Source of the DNA: Bryopsis sp. KO-2023
Taxonomy: Eukaryota > Chlorophyta > Ulvophyceae > Bryopsidales > Bryopsidaceae
Reading direction: 5' to 3'
NCBI GenBank assembly: GCA_030272585.1
Contig: BSYQ01000003.1
Location: 3,100,001-3,164,000, forward strand
DNA length: 64,000 bases
Shown here: one piece after another, positions 1 through 12,867 of the stretch
Position numbering within the stretch: position 1 is the first letter of the stretch
Layout: each line of letters opens with the position of its first letter
Position numbers and translations under genes: made by a program
Notes under the pieces: model-generated
The model's database searches: none
Told to the model about the DNA's origin: nothing
What the model saw: only the letters and a program-made list of their open reading frames with translations

Positions 1-699
1 GAAGTCGACCATCTTCCCTGCGCGCAGTGTACACTTCTCATATTTCTGTGTGTTTCTTTTATTTCTTCAATCTTTCAGGTGTCCCCTTTCCCCCAATAAA
101 CAACGCTTCATGAAGGGGCTCGTTCGCGCTTTCGGAAACCATCTACTGACCCCCATTCTTGACGTGGAAGTCGTGTAGAGGCGTCTTTTTGAGATCCTCT
201 GGGTTGGTCGCGAGACCAGCGGTTTGTTGGAACTGGGAGGTGCTGGCCCACGCCCCCTCTCCAGAAAGGCGGCCAGCGGAGCCCAGTCGACGCGCGAGAC
301 TGCACACGTGGTTTCGCATCCTCCCCGCTTAAATCTATTTCTTTGTTGGGTTGCGTTTCCACAGAGCGCAATGGAATTGCAGAAAAAGGGAAAGTTTGGG
401 ACTTGGCTTCTTCTCCAACATACAACACGTCGTTTTAAATGTTTCCATGTCTCAGGGTCGTCACGCTGAGTCAGACATGTGGCTTGCACAGTGCCGCCAT
501 GACTGACATTACGGCGGCGGCTGACAAAAAGCAGCCATCGGAGTCTCAAGCATGCTGAAACCACCAGGAACAGCAGGGTTTTCCAGGGATTTCCACGCTA
601 GAAACCCGCTACAACTACGCACTACCATTTTGTTACTCCGTGTCGTTTTTTTCTTTTTTGTGGAGTGGTTTTCTACAAGGGGGGAGAAAGAGGTTCAAA
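1..699. other. Upstream region of the NAT10 gene
   Basis: No gene is recognised here. Several short open frames exist on both strands, but none shows a domain, signal peptide or convincing splice pattern. The stretch just before 700 should hold the promoter and 5' leader of the acetyltransferase gene; no clear TATA element was identified. Confidence 0.4.
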
Positions 700-3600
700 A
701 TGAAGAAGAAGGTGGATCCCAGGATCCGCACTCTGGTGGAAAACTGTGTGAAGTTGCGTCAGCGAGGGATGTTCGTGATTGTCGGCGACAAAGGCAGGGA
801 ACAAGTCGTCAATTTGCACTACATGCTCAGCAAAACGCTGGTGACCGCCAGGCCCTCCGTTTTATGGTGTTACAAAAAGGAGCTGTTCATAAGCAGGTGG
901 GTGCCAGTGTGTCGTACACGAAAGAATCAGAATATGATGTCACTATTTCTTGAATTGCCAAAATTGCTGGTTGAAATGTTGAGAAAACACAAACATGTAC
1001 ATGAGGGGGGAAAAATAAAGTCTAGACATTATTATTATTATTATTAGTTTTTATGTGATTTTTTTTTTTTTTTTTTAAATTGGACTGGATGTCAAAATAG
1101 CTCCATCTGGGGCAGGGACGAAAACCAAATAACATTTTTAATTGAGCAATGCTGGAAAAAAGAATTTATCATGGGTATTTATTTTTATTTATTGTTTTTT
1201 TTCTCAGTCACAAGTCCAAACGTCACAAGCAAATCCAGAGGATGGTCAAAAGCGGATTGATGGATCCTGACAAAGAGGATCCCTTCACGATGTTCGTGGC
1301 ATGCACCAACATTCGATACTGCTACTACAACGAAACGCACAAAATTTTGGGAAATACCTACGGCATGTGCGTTCTGCAGGTGGGAAAATGCAAGAGGTCC
1401 AGCCCACCAAAATTTCGGGTGTTTATGACGGCCATGGTGCTGATAAATTAAACAATCATGTGTTTTTTTCCCACATTCAATGACACTCCTAATCAAGCAA
1501 GCCGGATAAGAGAGCTTTCGACTTCACTTTACTTTTTTTTTCTCCTTTTTTGAATCTGGAGCAAGGAAAAGTTGAGTTGCGGGAATGTATGGTCAGACTG
1601 ACGTTTTTGAACCTTTCCATGAAACGAAAACGCTGTTGGGAAATTGTTCGTTTTGTTTCTGTTGATGCCGAATTTTGAAATTGTCAGAATTATGATACTT
1701 TCAGGATTTTGAGGCAATGACACCCAATCTCTTGGCGCGAACGATCGAAACGGTGGAAGGGGGTGGCCTCGTCGTTTTGCTGCTTTCCACACTGACATCG
1801 CTGACTCAGCTGTACACTTTGACCATGGATGTTCATTCTCGACTACGAACAGAATCGCATAAGGAAGTTGTGGGTAAGACGGCAACTATAATTTTAAAAA
1901 CCACCATGATTTTGATCGATAAATAAAAATGCAGAGATATAATTATGGACCAAAGAAACAAAAATGGTGAAACTGGAATTCTCCTCAAAATGAATGAAGC
2001 AGGGGCAGTTTTGCTCATGTGTCGATCCTATCCTATCCTATAGTTCTGCCAACCCATCAATTCCTGGAATGTTTGAAAAAACAAAGCAGCGATTTGCTTT
2101 TTGCCGATGTTGGATCTCATGCGAAGGACGTGCATTCAGGGAGGTTCAACGAACGTCTGGTGCTGTCGCTGGCTTCCGGAAAGAACTGCATATTGATGGA
2201 CGATGAGCTGAATGTGCTGCCTTCCTCCACTTTGGTGAAATACATCGTTCCGGTGGAGGTGGATGAGGAAGGCAATCCTGTGGACGACCCCAGCAAAAAA
2301 AACGAAACGGAATTGCTGGAGCTGAAGGAATCCTTGGTGGACACCCAAGTGGGTGATGTTTCGTTTTGGACAGCATGTCCAAAAAAAAATCGAAAAAATC
2401 GACAAGCAGAATGCAACGCTGTTGGCGAAAAGATCGAAAGTCGCTGATTGTGGTTGTGGTTTTTTGTTTGGTTTTTTTTGAAGCCTGCAGGATCGCTGGT
2501 GGGCAAGTGTAAGACGTTGGATCAAGCGCGTGCTGTCATGACCTTCATGGATGCAGCGTCCGAAAAGACTTTGAGAAGCACAGTCGCACTCACCGCTGCT
2601 CGAGGAAGAGGAAAGGTATTTTTTTCTGATTCTGTTTTGGACATGTGTTGATGTAGTGTTTGCGATCGACTGACAAGGATTGGATTTTTCATTTTTTTTT
2701 GGCAAGTGTGCCTGGGTGTTTTCGAAAGAAAAAAAAATAAAAGATGTTCTTTTTGAAATGGCTCCGAGGGGGCTCCTGTCTATTCTTGTTGAACAATCAG
2801 AAAGCTGGATGCAAATGCCAGCGCTTTTTTTGAAGCAGCCAGGATAAATTTAGGCTTGTGTGCAGTATTTCTTACAGCAACCTGCTGCTGCTGCAAACGC
2901 CCTTCCCCCCCAAAAAAAAATAAAACTAAATAATGGGCAAGTATCAGCAAAATGCATGATTGTGTTTCGATCCATCTGTCTGGTGTCGGTTGCAGTCTTC
3001 AGCGATGGGGTTGGCAATATCTGGGGCGATCGCTTTAGGCTACTCCAACATTTTCGTCACTGCACCATCGCCAGAGAATTTGAGAACGCTGTTCGAGTTC
3101 GTTTTCAAAGGCTTGGATGCCCTGGGCTACAAAGAGCACATGGATTATGACTTGGTCGAATCCAGCAACCCAGATTTTGGAAAAGCCATCGTTCGCGTCA
3201 ATATCTTTAGGCATCATCGTCAGGTGGGTGCCCATATCTGTGTCAATACATGCACGCGTGCGTGCAGGATTTTTTTCTTGCTCAATTGGATTTTTTTTCA
3301 AGCCTTGATATCAGTAGGAAAAACCAAGCTACCCAACATATCTCGAGCATTCCTCCCCCCCCTCCCCAATAAAACAAAATTGAAAAATCTGCAAAAAAAA
3401 ATTGAAGAAAAAAACTGAAATTGGTCGAAGTTTTTGATATGAGAAAGATATTCGCAAGACATGGGGAAAGTAGCTGTTTAGCAGGAATCTCTGTGGATGT
3501 GTAGACTGTCCAATACATTCTCCCGCAGCACCACAACAAATTGAGCCAGGCGGAGCTGGTGATTATCGACGAAGCTGCCGCAATCCCTCTGCCCATGGTG

Positions 3601-6331
3601 AAGGCAATGATGGGAAATCATTTGGTGTTCATGGGCTCCACAGTGAACGGATACGAAGGCACCGGCCGGAGTCTGTCTTTGAAACTGATCCAGCAATTGA
3701 GGGACCAAGGTTCAAAAGAAGGGAAAAAGGGAAAGGAAGGAGAACCGTCGGGTCGGAGTTTGAGAGAGGTCACTTTGTCGGAGCCGATCAGGTGAGTCAG
3801 ACGTTAACAGCCGAAGATCGAAATCGGAAAGCTTCATGTCAGTCATGTGAACATGCACAAATACTTTTTCGGTTTTTGCTTCTCTGGATATCATGGACTT
3901 TCTTTTGCCACCCATGTGCTTAGTCATATGCTGTTCACTGCTTACAAAGGTAACACCAGGCACCCTTATTTTTTTCTTTTTTTAGACCAAACCAACCCAG
4001 AGACTGGTTGACTATTCGCACAGGTATGGTCCAGGGGATCCCGTGGAAAAATGGCTGCATGACCTTCTGTGCCTGGATTGTTCAGAAAACCTTCCGAGAT
4101 GTCCGGCACGATTGCCTCACCCCGAGGAATGCGACCTGTATTTCGTCGAAAGGGACACTCTGTTGTCTTTTCACAAAGCCTCCGAAGCTTTTCTCCAGCG
4201 GATGATGTCCCTGTATGTCGCATCGCATTACAAAAACACCCCGAACGATTTGATACTGATGAGCGATGCTCCGGCACATCGTCTGTTCGTCTTGTTGGGC
4301 CCAGTGGATGAGACCCAGGTTAGCACAGGCATTCTGCTCAGGATATCTTGACTTTGCCACGCTTTTTGGTAAAACAAGAAGAAAACTAAAAACACGAACG
4401 TTGCTGGGGGATTTACCAATCTGGCCTTGCAACGCTAGGGGTCGGCGTGGCAGCTTTGAAAAGCATTAAATTTTTCGTGTCCCAGACAAAAATAAATAGT
4501 TTCCAGTAGAAATGGCTGGCTGTTTCTAAAGCTGAGATAAAACTACCATTGTTATTCCTCATGAAGATAAGCTGGAGTGAATCAGGGACAAATACGTGCG
4601 AAGAACCTTGTTCATATTAGGGACCCCACGAACTCCAGAAAAGAAAACAAAGGTCACGCTCTGTGTGAATTCTGCATGCCTATTGCAAGTCATTAACCAG
4701 CTCATGGGTCTGGTGTTGCAGAATGCCCTTCCGGACATTCTGTGTGTTGTCCAAGTGGCTCTGGAAGGTGCCATATCTAGAAGGTCCGTCATGAAGAGCC
4801 TTTCCCTGGGTAGCATGCCAAGCGGAGATCTGATCCCATGGACGGTGGGCCAGCAATTCCAGGACCAAGATTTCCCTCAACTGTCGGGTGCCCGAATCGT
4901 TCGGATCGCTGTGCATCCCGAAATGACCAGGGCAGGCTACGGAGCAAGGTAAAGAGTCGACCTTGATACTTCATTGCTCTTTCTTTTTTAAACGTCGATT
5001 TGATTGATGATGGGTACCAATCTCAACTAGAATCAATTGCTTCTGGCCGGCGTTTGCTCAGCAGTGGCACCGTCTCCTACGATAAACTTGCCCTGAGGAG
5101 AGAATCACTGGGCTCCTTTGGCCTTTTGGGTATAATATTTCTGAGGAATATTTAAGAGTTTCTTTTTGCTCATGTGTTTTCTGGGAACAGAGCGGTGGAC
5201 CTCTTGCAGAAATACTACGAAGGGCAAATGCTGGATGTCGATGGAAATTTCGCAAGCGAAGAGGACGAACCGAATTCCACGAATGGAGGAGCCGCCGCCC
5301 CACCCGATGCAGATGGCCAGCTGCTTTCTGAACAAATCAAACCCAGAGCGGATCTCCCCCCACTTCTTGTCAATCTGAGCGACCGAAAACCTGAGCGATT
5401 GCACTACTTGGGGACATCCTATGGCTTGACTCAGCAGCTTTTCAGTTTCTGGCGAAAATGTGGCTTTCGACCCGTCTACCTGCGACAGACCGCCAGTGAA
5501 GTGACAGGGGAATATAGCATGTTGATGATGAAGCCCCTCCGATCCCAAGATATGTCTAACTCGGAATGGTTGGGCCCATTCGTGGAAGATTTCAAGAAGC
5601 GGTTCATCAGTTTGCTGAACGGTGCTTTCCGAGACATGGATCTGGCGTTGGCTCTGTCGATCGTCGATGCAAAGCTGTCCTATCCGGAGGTTGAATCTCA
5701 GAAAGGCATCAAGGAAGGGGTCACTGTGAGCAGCGTGAATGGGCAGCCACTCAGTGCTTATGATCTGAAGAGGCTCCAATCTTACGCAAACAATGTGGTC
5801 GACCATCATGTGATTCTCGACTTGGTCCCGGCGTTGGGTAGGAGCTATTTCTCGGGCAATGTGCCTGCGAGCCTCTCACACACGCAAGCAGCGATTCTGC
5901 TGTGCATGGGGCTCCAGCAGCGGTCCGTGTCAGACGTGGAGAAAATCTTGAAGCTGCCATCGAACCAAGTGCTGGCCCTTTTCAGCAAGATGATCAGGAA
6001 ACTCCATTCGTATCTGAGCTCCGTGAAAGAGGAGAGCATCTCAAGAAATCTTCCGAAACCGGAGCGCATGGATGTCAGACAGGCAGCTGGGGGTGACGAT
6101 GATGCACCAGAGGAGGATGATCAGGGTGGCAAGGAATTTCAGGCTGAATTGGCTGCAGATCGAGTCAACCGATTTGCAATGAAAGGAGTGGAGGATGATG
6201 GTTCGATACCAGTGCCGGTGTCGGGCCAACTTGTGAGTTTGCGAAGGAAGGAGGGGGATGATGCACAGAAAAACGCAAAGAAAAGGAAGAATCAGGGAAA
6301 ATTCGACAAAAAGAAGCGGAAAAAGCAGTGA
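700..6331 (+). CDS. NAT10: RNA cytidine acetyltransferase (NAT10/Kre33), ten exons
   Basis: Exons by frame and splice sites: 700-896, 1208-1379, 1705-1873, 2140-2352, 2491-2615, 2996-3223, 3505-3791, 4024-4318, 4722-4948, 5191-6331. They join to 1,017 codons, against about 1,025 in the human protein, and all phases agree. This nucleolar enzyme makes N4-acetylcytidine in 18S rRNA and tRNA using acetyl-CoA and ATP. The order of parts is an N-terminal TmcA-like domain, a P-loop GRGKSS at about residues 289-294 (split by the intron at 2616), a DEAA Walker B at about 390 (VIIDEAAAIPLP), a GNAT acetyl-CoA site near 622-637 (RIAVHPE..GYGAR), and a lysine-rich nucleolar-type tail (KKRKNQGKFDKKKRKK). 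The start at 700 is the first ATG in frame with MKKKVDPRIRTLVENCV, the usual N-terminus of the family. It converges on the TIPIN gene, with 316 bp between stop codons. Confidence 0.96.
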
Positions 6332-6647
6332 TGGAATAGATATAGATAGATGATGTAGAGTGGTTTTGTTTTTAGGGGCGGTTTGGGCGTTGCAAGCTGT
6401 TTTTCTGGCAAGATTGAACAACAATGAGCATCCATCAAGGAGAAGATGAAATTGAGTCTATGATATCCAACAGCCGTGCTTGTTCGCAAAAACTGATTCG
6501 TAACATTATTCAGGCTGGAGAGGCATTCCGTATGCTCAACCCAGATCCCCCCAAAAAAAACAAAAGATTGTAGCTCCCAGCTAGCCCATTTCCATGTAAT
6601 ATACAACAGTCACCACTGCCATCCTGTCCCAACCAGCAAATGCACAT

Positions 6648-8601
6648 TCATTCCACGATATCATCCAGAAATTTCAGATCCTCATCTGTCAGTGCCAGAA
6701 CTTCTGGCAGCCTTTTCTTTGGCGGTACCGAGTCATTGACAGCTCTTTGAGGTGAGGAAAAAGAAAATTCGTTTTTGGTGCTTGCTTGAGCGACATTCTC
6801 TGCTTGACCTCGTTCTGAGGTGCCCTCTTCCTGGTTGGATGTGGCGGGGGTCGCACCATGGATATCATCACTGCTCTTGTCGACTGGGAGATCGTCACAA
6901 GCACCATGTCCCAAATCGTCGAACATCATGGCTTCCTAACTCACAAATCGCATGAGTGAGGATAACTCGAAGTCTTATAGATCCGCAAACGATCCCCCCC
7001 CCCCCTTCCCCCCAGAAACGAGGAAAAAAAAGAAATTTCTAGAATAAGCAACATGTGTTGGTCCAAAACTTGCCACCTCACCATTTGCATAGCGACCAGC
7101 TCATCATCATCATCCGTCAAATCCATGACATTGCTTGGAAACTCTTCTTCCATGGCCAAAGGAGTATCTTCCTCTGATGGGCAAAAAACAAACAAAAAAA
7201 CAAAGGTTTCTCTGAGCAAAGCATGGACCCGTAAACATTTCTGATTCTCTACCTAAACGCCTTTGTTTTGACAAATTCTTCAAATTCTCCGGCACACAAG
7301 CCGTTGGTTTTCTTGTATTATGTAGCTTTCGTTTTTGGGCTCTCGATGGGCTCAAGATTGGACATGGAAAACCCATGCAGAATTGTTTACCTGGAGTAGC
7401 TGTAGGAGGGTTCATTACTTCATCTCTTGGCCCCCGGCTTAAAACGTCCCTCATATTCTTCAAAACATCCTGCATGCCACCACCATTTCGCAACCAATTA
7501 CATGGATACCCAGAACATATATATATATTATCCATTTTTTTTCACCTCAAAAAATTCAGGCATTGGAAAAACCACAAAAAGAAAAGAAACAAAACAGACA
7601 AAGAGATATGGTTTTCAGCTCAAAAGAGTGACTTTCTTCCATGCTCCAGTCTTGTTATCAAAAAAAGGAGGCATTTTTTTTTTTTATAGAAACACATCCA
7701 CCACCTAAAGATTCACTACCTGCATTCCTGAAACCTTCTGTGCTTTACGCAGGAATTCATCTAGCTGACAATATTTGTAAACTCGTTTTTGCCACTCTTC
7801 GTACATTGAAATGATGGTGTCTAAATCTGCAATTTCATGCCCTGGTCCCTTCATGCTCGCTCGAAAAGACTCCAGAAATTTGTCATGCAGTGTCGGTATT
7901 CCCAGTGGGTTCTGGAGAAATCCCAAGAAAAAAAATGCAGGTCAACACACAAGAAAGGGCTAAAACTCACTCTTTAGAAAACTCCTAAATAATGTCTTCC
8001 AGGAAATTCTCGACTAATCCTTGACTAAATCATAAGAATTTCCACTCTTGGATTGCACTGCATTTATTATTCTTTCTTTTTTTAAAATATGGACAGTTTT
8101 GCAAGCAAAGGAAAGCTTTCATTCAAGGTTCTATACAGCTTTCTTTAATGACGTTATCTACTTGCATCACTGTGTTTTCAGCTGTTGCTGTATGTTTCGT
8201 TTCTCCAGTTCGAACGCGAAAGAGCGACTACGGTAGATGACAATTTTTTTTTTCCCAACTCGCCTGGAGGTGTTCTATTTCAAGTTTTGGAGGCCGTGGC
8301 CGATTCGATTTTCTCTTTTTCGGCTGCTGGAGGGGCAATCTGTGGACAGACGAATTCACCAGCGCTTACTATGCTTGCATCACGACAGGAAAACGTCGCG
8401 CACTTCGAAAGAGAGCGGTTTTCTGAAACAGTTGACTTTCAACTGTGGAAATGGGGGAGCCTCACGGAGTGTCGAGAGATGAGCCCATCGACTCTGCGAA
8501 AGCAAAGTGTGAAACGTGGACCTGCAGACTTACGCATCATCATCATCGCCATTATCCGGCCGTTCGTTGTCGCTCACTAGGCTGATGGCGTCTATTTCCA
8601 T
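6648..8601 (-). CDS. TIPIN/Swi3/Csm3 replication fork protection protein, seven exons
   Basis: Exons on the minus strand: 8601-8534, 8339-8264, 7911-7720, 7469-7391, 7339-7253, 7173-7082, 6935-6648; together 293 codons plus stop, phases consistent. The family signature spans exons 2-3: a basic stretch (PKKRKSNRPRPPKLEIEHLQ) followed by NPLGIPTLHDKF, then KGPGHEIADL and a helical EEWQKRVYKY segment. This matches the Swi3 domain, in which a small protein binds Timeless/Tof1 and stabilises stalled replication forks. The N-terminus is acidic (DNGDDDDA) and the tail is acidic and serine-rich, with a DDL-type motif at the end. Human TIPIN is about 300 residues, so the length fits. The intron after exon 2 appears to use a GC donor (CAG|GCGAGT), because only that donor keeps the Swi3 frame. 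The exon 5 acceptor (7340) has a weak pyrimidine tract and is the least certain boundary. Confidence 0.82.
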
Positions 8602-8801
8602 GGACAAGACTCGTGTTTTTTTTTTTATCGAGGGTGAGGTTTGGCTGGAGAAGAACCACTGCTTGTGCTTTTTTTTTGCACTCAGTTTTTTTTTATGCCA
8701 GAAATGACACATCTTCTCAAGACGATTTAACAACTATTTTTTTGAATGGTTTTGGGGACACAGAGAGAGAGAGAGCGCGGAGGTTGTGGATTCTTGAGCA
8801 A
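8602..8801. promoter_or_regulatory. Divergent intergenic region, TIPIN / MED28-like
   Basis: Only 200 bp separate the two presumed start codons (8601 minus, 8802 plus), so a shared bidirectional promoter is likely. The stretch holds T-rich tracts and a GAGAGAGAGAGAG run at 8763-8775. No TATA box is clear. Confidence 0.4.
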
Positions 8802-9859
8802 ATGGCTGTGAATCGCTTGTCTTCGGACGAAGCGCTGAATCTTGTGAAGGATCTGGACAACTCCATGCTTCGACTCGTTTCGCTCAACAGGCAGACTGAC
8901 GACTTTCACCGCGCAGCCCCCGATCGTGAGCTGTTTGACACTCTGAATTATGAAGGGAGTTTTCCTTGTTTTCCGAGACACAGCTGACATATTGGGTTGG
9001 CTCTCAGGAGAGGCAATCGCAAGAGACGCGAAAGATTTTTTCGCGACTGCCGACGCTTTGCAGAATTACTTCGAGGACTTGAAAAAAAGTGCAGAACCGC
9101 CCGTGGACGGCAAAAATTCCCTCCAGAAGGCAAGTTGAGACACCAATCCCAATAGAACGTAGGATGCAACTGCAGAAAAACCCAGTTTATTTTGGCTGGT
9201 AGGGTTTTTGTGAGGTTTCCTGTTCCTTATTTGGTTTTTTGCTTTTGTCAGGCAATCCTGTTACAAGATTGATTTTTCAAACCAGTTGATAGCTGTTGCT
9301 TTGATCTTCTTCGATTGTTTTATTGTTTTTCTTTTGCATTGACTTGCAGGAAGTTGACGAATTGGAGGAAGAAGTGCAGATACAGGTGCAAACACACAAT
9401 AAAAGAAATTGATCGAAAGAATTGAATTCATTTTTTCGAAATTTGATAGCGGCAATTTTGAAATGGATGACATTCAATTTTTTTTCTTTCTTCCTTCACT
9501 GTTCAAAGCGACAAAAAAAGAAAATAAATAAACAAACACTGTTTCTTTTTTTTTTTGTTAAACACATTTCAAAAATAAACAAGAAACAAACGATGTGTTG
9601 AAAAAAGAACGTTTTATTTTTTATTTATTTTTTTTATCAAAGCACGAGAGAACAACTCGCTCTCAGTCTTCCCCCCGTTACTTTTTTTTCCTTTTCCATT
9701 TTTCTGAAATCTGTTGCCTCTTTTAACGGTTTGCAGAACGAATTGCTACAGAAGTGTCAGGCCAAAACCGCACATTGGCAAAAGAAATTGTGCAACATGA
9801 AAGAGCTCAGGGAGAAAAACCTGTTCGGAAGATTCATCGACAATTCAGAATCGGATTGA
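8802..9859 (+). CDS. Small coiled-coil protein, possible Mediator subunit 28, four exons
   Basis: Exons 8802-8958, 9008-9129, 9350-9385 and 9737-9859 join to 145 codons plus stop. The product is acidic and helical: an N-terminal segment (LVKDLDNSMLRLVSLNRQ), a middle with aromatic residues (DAKDFFATADALQNYFEDL), then a coiled coil (EVDELEEEVQIQNELLQKCQ) ending with HWQKKL. The spacing of the last helix and its H-W-Q motif resemble the C-terminal half of MED28, a head-module subunit of the RNA polymerase II Mediator. Identity is low, so the name is tentative. Intron 2 uses an AAG|GCAAGT donor, a textbook GC-AG intron. Intron 1 has a weak GTTTTC donor, but its phase and a CTGAC branch-like site fit; if it is wrong, the two reading frames there need another explanation. 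An upstream coding exon cannot be excluded. Confidence 0.45.
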
Positions 9860-12205
9860 CCGGCCCAAGACGATGCTAGAAAACGTTGAAAAGAGCAATA
9901 AACAAAAATGGGGGAAGCGGAGGAAAAAGACAACTCAATTACTCGTATTTTCTCGAAAATTTTCAGCGAATGGAATGTCTGTGGCGGCATGCTGTCCACA
10001 GACATCACTCTCAGGAAAAGGTGGCAGTTAGAAGGGGAGGCAGGGTTTTGAATCTCTAGCAGAGAGTTGTGGAACCCTGCCCACATCCAGATGACAAATC
10101 CAGATGCTCTATTCTTGAGAAAGATCACAGGCCTGTGGATTGGCATGGAATATCGGGCAAATGTGATGCCTGCAGCTTCCCTGCACTGCTAATATCTTGC
10201 TGAGAGGGTTGTTGGCAGAGAACGATTGTTTTGACTCACGCATTCATTCACGCATGATCGATGTGTTTGTGTTATAGAAGTTGAGAGCAGGGTGGATGGT
10301 TTGGTCAAAAATTATGAAAATTGCTCAAATCGTGTTGTGTAAAAATCATAAGCACTATTTTTGTCCGCTCGTTTTAGGGCAAGGATTTGGTTCCGGCTGT
10401 TAGGAGAAGAAATCATTTTGAACGGAGGTAATTTCGTCTTTGAACAGCAGTGGGGAGCCGATTCGACGTGAATGACAGACTTGCAACAATGTCAACACAA
10501 TCTCATCATTGGCTCGGATGTCATCCAGACTGTTTTCTCAAACTCAAATCGCCTGTTGCTCAGCCATTCTCCTTCCAGAGAAGAAAAGATGTCAGTTCCG
10601 CACCCAACTCACCCCTGGTCTGGTTGACCACTAGGGATGTCCCTGAGAACTTTTCACGCGAAAATCCACATTTGGGTGGACCTTCACAAAATCCACATGC
10701 ACATCCCCCGTTGCTCTCTACTCTACGATCGACGTGGGCTGGCATGCGCGCATGACAGACTGAAATCATCTGTCATGCCCTGGATCAAGGAATGAGGATG
10801 TGCTTCCAGGAATCTGTCGTACGACGCGGCGGTGAATTGACATCGAAATCCGGATGACGGACGTGCGGACATGCATCAACACATCTTTTTGGAAATCCGC
10901 CAAATACATGTGCTTTGTGTTTCAAAAAAAATGGCCAGGCAAGTGTGTGTGTTTTCCATGTGTCCTGACACGACACTCACCTCCCGGCCGCCACAACAAC
11001 AAGTGGTGTTGGGAATTCCAGCCGCCACGACTTTTACCCAAGAAAGGAAAGTAACCAGCAGATACAGGTTGAGGGAAAAGGGATGGTGCTCTTTGTTGTG
11101 TGAAAATGAAAATGTGGAGAGTAGGATTCGTACCCCCGCCGAATCGTAATCCTAGTCGCGACGATCCACTCTACGGACCCGGTCAGAATTGTTCTCCACG
11201 ATCCGTATGAAAACCGATTCCACATTTAACTTGCGTCAAAAACCCCAAGACCTCTGCATTCTGTCTGATACCTTGTTTGCCGAGTTCCTACTTTACTTTT
11301 CGTTTACTTTTGATGGATGCTTTCTATCCACACGTTTTCTTGGCTTTCCTTCCTTTTTTGTTTGCTCACACTTTAGGTTCGGCTGATAACAACGCATCAC
11401 ACCGCCCGACACCCACCCCTGACCGGCCAGCGGTGCGAGTCAGTCTGGCATGAAGCACTGACGTCAGCAACCGCCAGTCAACCAGGGGAGGCGAGGCGGA
11501 GAGGCCACACAGATTGGATTTGTGAACATGGGCAGCCATGTCCGACCGACCTGTGAAGCAGCAAGCCACCTTCCAGGGTCCCAAAGTGTGGTGTGTGGAC
11601 ATGGTGGTGGCCACAGAGCCCCAGTCCACCTGAGTTGAGCGAAAGAAAGAAGCTTCTTATTTTTTTTCCGGTGGGCGAAACCAGGCTTGGGTGCATTCGG
11701 CCAGCTGGGCATGGAGAAGGGGGGGGGACAAAAAAGGAAGCAGTCGAAAAGAAGGGGAAAAAAAAAGAAGGAAAAGATGTGCTGATTTCGCAAATCCGAT
11801 TGTTGGTTTGGTGGAATTCGAATTCATGGTTGGGGTGGTCAGTTGTGGGATGCATGGGTCGTTTGAATGGGATGTTATACAGGAAAACAGGCCGATTCTG
11901 TGGGACTGGCTGGCTGGCCGGAATTATGGGAGGCCTTGGTTGATTGTCTCCTGTTTCAACGATCCCTGGATCGAACGTGTCTTCCAAAAAAGCACCAAAC
12001 GAACAGGAAAAAAACACCAAAAACACGCAACCCTTACAGTGCAGTGCTCACTACCACCCTAAAACAAATGAAAGGGGCTTCGTTGGTTGGGCCGCCCTTC
12101 TGGCCGGCCCAACGGGGAAACAGGGAATAAACTCCAGGCGCTCGCACACTATTGTGTGAGGAGCCGCATCGACAGCAATTGGGCTGATCATCACCAACCA
12201 AGCAA
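9860..12205. other. Intergenic, no gene recognised
   Basis: 2.3 kb with scattered short open frames on both strands but no domain, no coherent exon series and no repeat family shared with the rest of the window. AATAAA near 9898 may be the poly(A) signal of the MED28-like gene. Confidence 0.4.
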
Positions 12206-12867
12206 TCAGCAACAGTCTTCTCCGCCGCCACCGCCGCCACCTCCGTGTTTTCCACCTCCACCTCCACCGCCGCCGCCGCCGCCGCCGCCTCCACCCCCAC
12301 CTCCGAATTTTCCTCCTCCACCTCCACCGCCACTTCCACCGCCGCCGCCACCGCCGCCTCTTGCCAGCAGCATGCGGCTCACTGCACAGCGAAAACAAAA
12401 TCAGTCACCTAAAAAGAATGCCCATCTGGCGGGGAAGGCGCGGTGGACGTCACTTTTCAGGCACCCACTTTTTCTGTCGCCACTTTTTCGTCGTCCTCCT
12501 CCTCCTCCTCCACCTCCTCCGCCGCCTCCGCCTCCGCCGCCACCTCCGAATTTTCCTCCTCCACCCCCACCCCCACCTCCGCCGCCGCCGCCTCCACCCC
12601 CACCTCCGAATTTTCCTCCTCCTCCGCCCCCACCTCCGTATTGTCCTCCATCTTCACCTGCAGCGAGGAGACGACGCTCGTCTGGAACACACGCACAAGG
12701 CACGCTTCGTTCAGCCACCAAAAAACACAGAAACGCCCAAGGCAAGGGCGAAGCCACGGACGGCCACAGCGAGTGCGAAGTGCCACGCCTGGCTCACCTG
12801 CGAAGGAAGCTTGCGCGGCAGCGAGCACGAGGCCGAGCAGGAGCAGAGCAGCCACGGTTTTGACCAT
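12206..12867 (-). CDS. Secreted glycine-rich protein, three exons
   Basis: Minus-strand exons 12867-12798, 12657-12469 and 12381-12206 join in phase to 144 codons plus stop. Exon 1 encodes a classical signal peptide (MVKTVAALLLLGLVLAAAQA, then SFA) ending at the exon junction. Exon 2 then reads GEDGGQYGGGG and long glycine runs broken by KFGGGG. Exon 3 opens with SRMLLARGGG, continues with more glycine runs and a KFGGG unit, and ends GGKHGGGG..GEDCC. This looks like a small structural or cell-wall glycine-rich protein. The phase-1 junctions place the glycine frame directly after the signal peptide, which is the main argument that the gene is real. The second donor is ambiguous (two phase-1 GTGG candidates), and low complexity makes all exon lengths prone to sequencing error. 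No homologue can be named. Confidence 0.5.

Noticed and set aside
640..699. Longer start for the NAT10 gene at upstream codons
   Set aside because: The upstream residues (SFFSFLWSGF...) do not resemble the family; the ATG at 700 gives the expected N-terminus.
12087..12863. Plus-strand open frame of 258 codons rich in proline runs
   Set aside because: It is the reverse complement of the glycine-rich gene; only the minus strand has a signal peptide and consistent splice phases.
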